Source: Ruminococcus flavefaciens (GTDB taxonomy: Bacteria; Bacillota; Clostridia; Oscillospirales; Ruminococcaceae). From it: a stretch of 6,171 bases of DNA. The translations under genes were made by a program, and so were the position numbers. The notes beneath the pieces are model-generated. The model did not search any database and was not told the DNA's origin. It was given only the letters and a program-made list of their open reading frames with translations. The DNA is taken from the NCBI GenBank assembly GCA_902796705.1, contig CADBQF010000069.1:1-6171 (forward strand), written 5' to 3'. Shown one piece after another: positions 5,945 to 6,171 of the stretch (the first letter of the stretch is position 1; each line of letters begins with the position of its first letter).

Positions 5945-6127
5945 TTATAGTTTCAGTATACCACAATGGGGATTGAGTGTCAAGGTACGATAGCACTCCG
6001 TCACAAGTGTGTTGCCTGTTCCGAGCATTGTAAGTTTCATACTGTGTTCTCTTTTGTGCTGAGTGAAATATTGTGGGTAATCGATAGTTTCAGTCTCTTC
6101 AAGGTAAGTCTTATATTCCTTGTCCAT
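5945..6127 (-). pseudogene. Remnant ORF carrying the N-terminus of an MBL-fold hydrolase
   Basis: The 60-codon ORF starts at ATG 6127 after AAGGACGG. Its first 29 residues, with YLEETETIDYPQYF, are unrecognised. From residue 30 (ATG 6040) it reads MKLTMLGTGNTLVTECY, which strongly resembles the start of RNase Z-like metallo-beta-lactamase hydrolases (MKxTxLGTGNAxxTxCYNT). After TECY the similarity ends, and the frame stops 14 codons later without the metal-binding HxHxDH motif. The remaining 200 or more residues are missing, so it cannot be an active enzyme. The break coincides with the sigma-70 promoter at 5955-5983, suggesting a deletion or recombination junction near 5988. A chance small ORF is possible, but the MBL start motif argues against it. 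Confidence 0.5.
5955..5983 (-). promoter_or_regulatory. Consensus sigma-70 promoter
   Basis: TTGACA (5983-5978), a 17-bp spacer, and TATACT (5960-5955): a perfect -35 and a 5-of-6 -10 at ideal spacing, with a start near 5948. It lies inside the tail of the MBL remnant and points left, into the decayed gene and towards the kinase operon. The spacer contains CAAT-4-ATTG, a small dyad. It is by far the best -35/-10 pair in the window. Confidence 0.65.
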
Positions 6128-6142
6128 GTTTTACCGTCCTTT

Positions 6143-6171
6143 TTAAGCTAAGAACTTCAATACTTCCTTTA
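6143..6171 (-). CDS. C-terminal end of a gene entering from the right
   Basis: The frame from the window edge reads KEVLKFLA and then TAA (6145-6143), a plausible protein end, 15 nt before the ATG at 6127. Eight codons are too few to name a family. The spacing and the ribosome binding site between them suggest it was once in an operon with the remnant that follows. Confidence 0.3.

Overview
The window (about 42% GC by eye) looks like the chromosome of a low-to-moderate GC Gram-positive anaerobe, most likely a Ruminococcus-like member of the Clostridia. The reasons are strong AGGAGG-type ribosome binding sites, a LytS-type sensor kinase with a response regulator, a class B sortase, and a surface protein with InlB-type B repeats. 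This placement is by style, not by a database match. Every supportable gene lies on the minus strand, so the window reads right to left.

Right end (about 5591-6171): no intact gene. It holds the last codons of a gene entering from the right, a short ORF whose second half is the N-terminus of a metallo-beta-lactamase-fold hydrolase and then stops matching, a consensus sigma-70 promoter at that junction, and a second remnant whose reading runs through an in-frame stop and two homopolymer frameshifts. Between about 5480 and 5625 there are several dyads, including a 40-bp near-palindrome just upstream of the kinase gene.

Middle (3375-5458): a two-gene operon encoding a 7-TM sensor histidine kinase of the LytS/His_kinase type and a response regulator. 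The regulator's output is a SARP/OmpR-like winged helix, not the LytTR domain usually paired with this kinase type.

Control region (3105-3374): an extended -10 promoter preceded by four tandem TWACGGT-like heptamers about 11 bp apart. The nearest lies 8 bp from the -10, the layout known for SARP-type activators. A leader of about 165 nt follows, with two adjacent hairpins, the second resembling a terminator or attenuator.

Left (1-3104): a three-gene operon. First is a signal peptidase I homologue whose catalytic Ser and Lys are replaced by Asp and Gly, the pair I recall for the streptococcal pilus factor SipA. Next is a class B sortase with an unusual three-TM C-terminal extension. Last is a secreted surface protein with InlB-like repeats, cut by the window edge. 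The parsimonious reading is a sensor-to-surface module: kinase and SARP-like regulator switch on a promoter for a SipA-like factor, a sortase and the surface protein they assemble. The regulatory link and pilus formation are inferences, and the sortase sorting signal lies outside the window.
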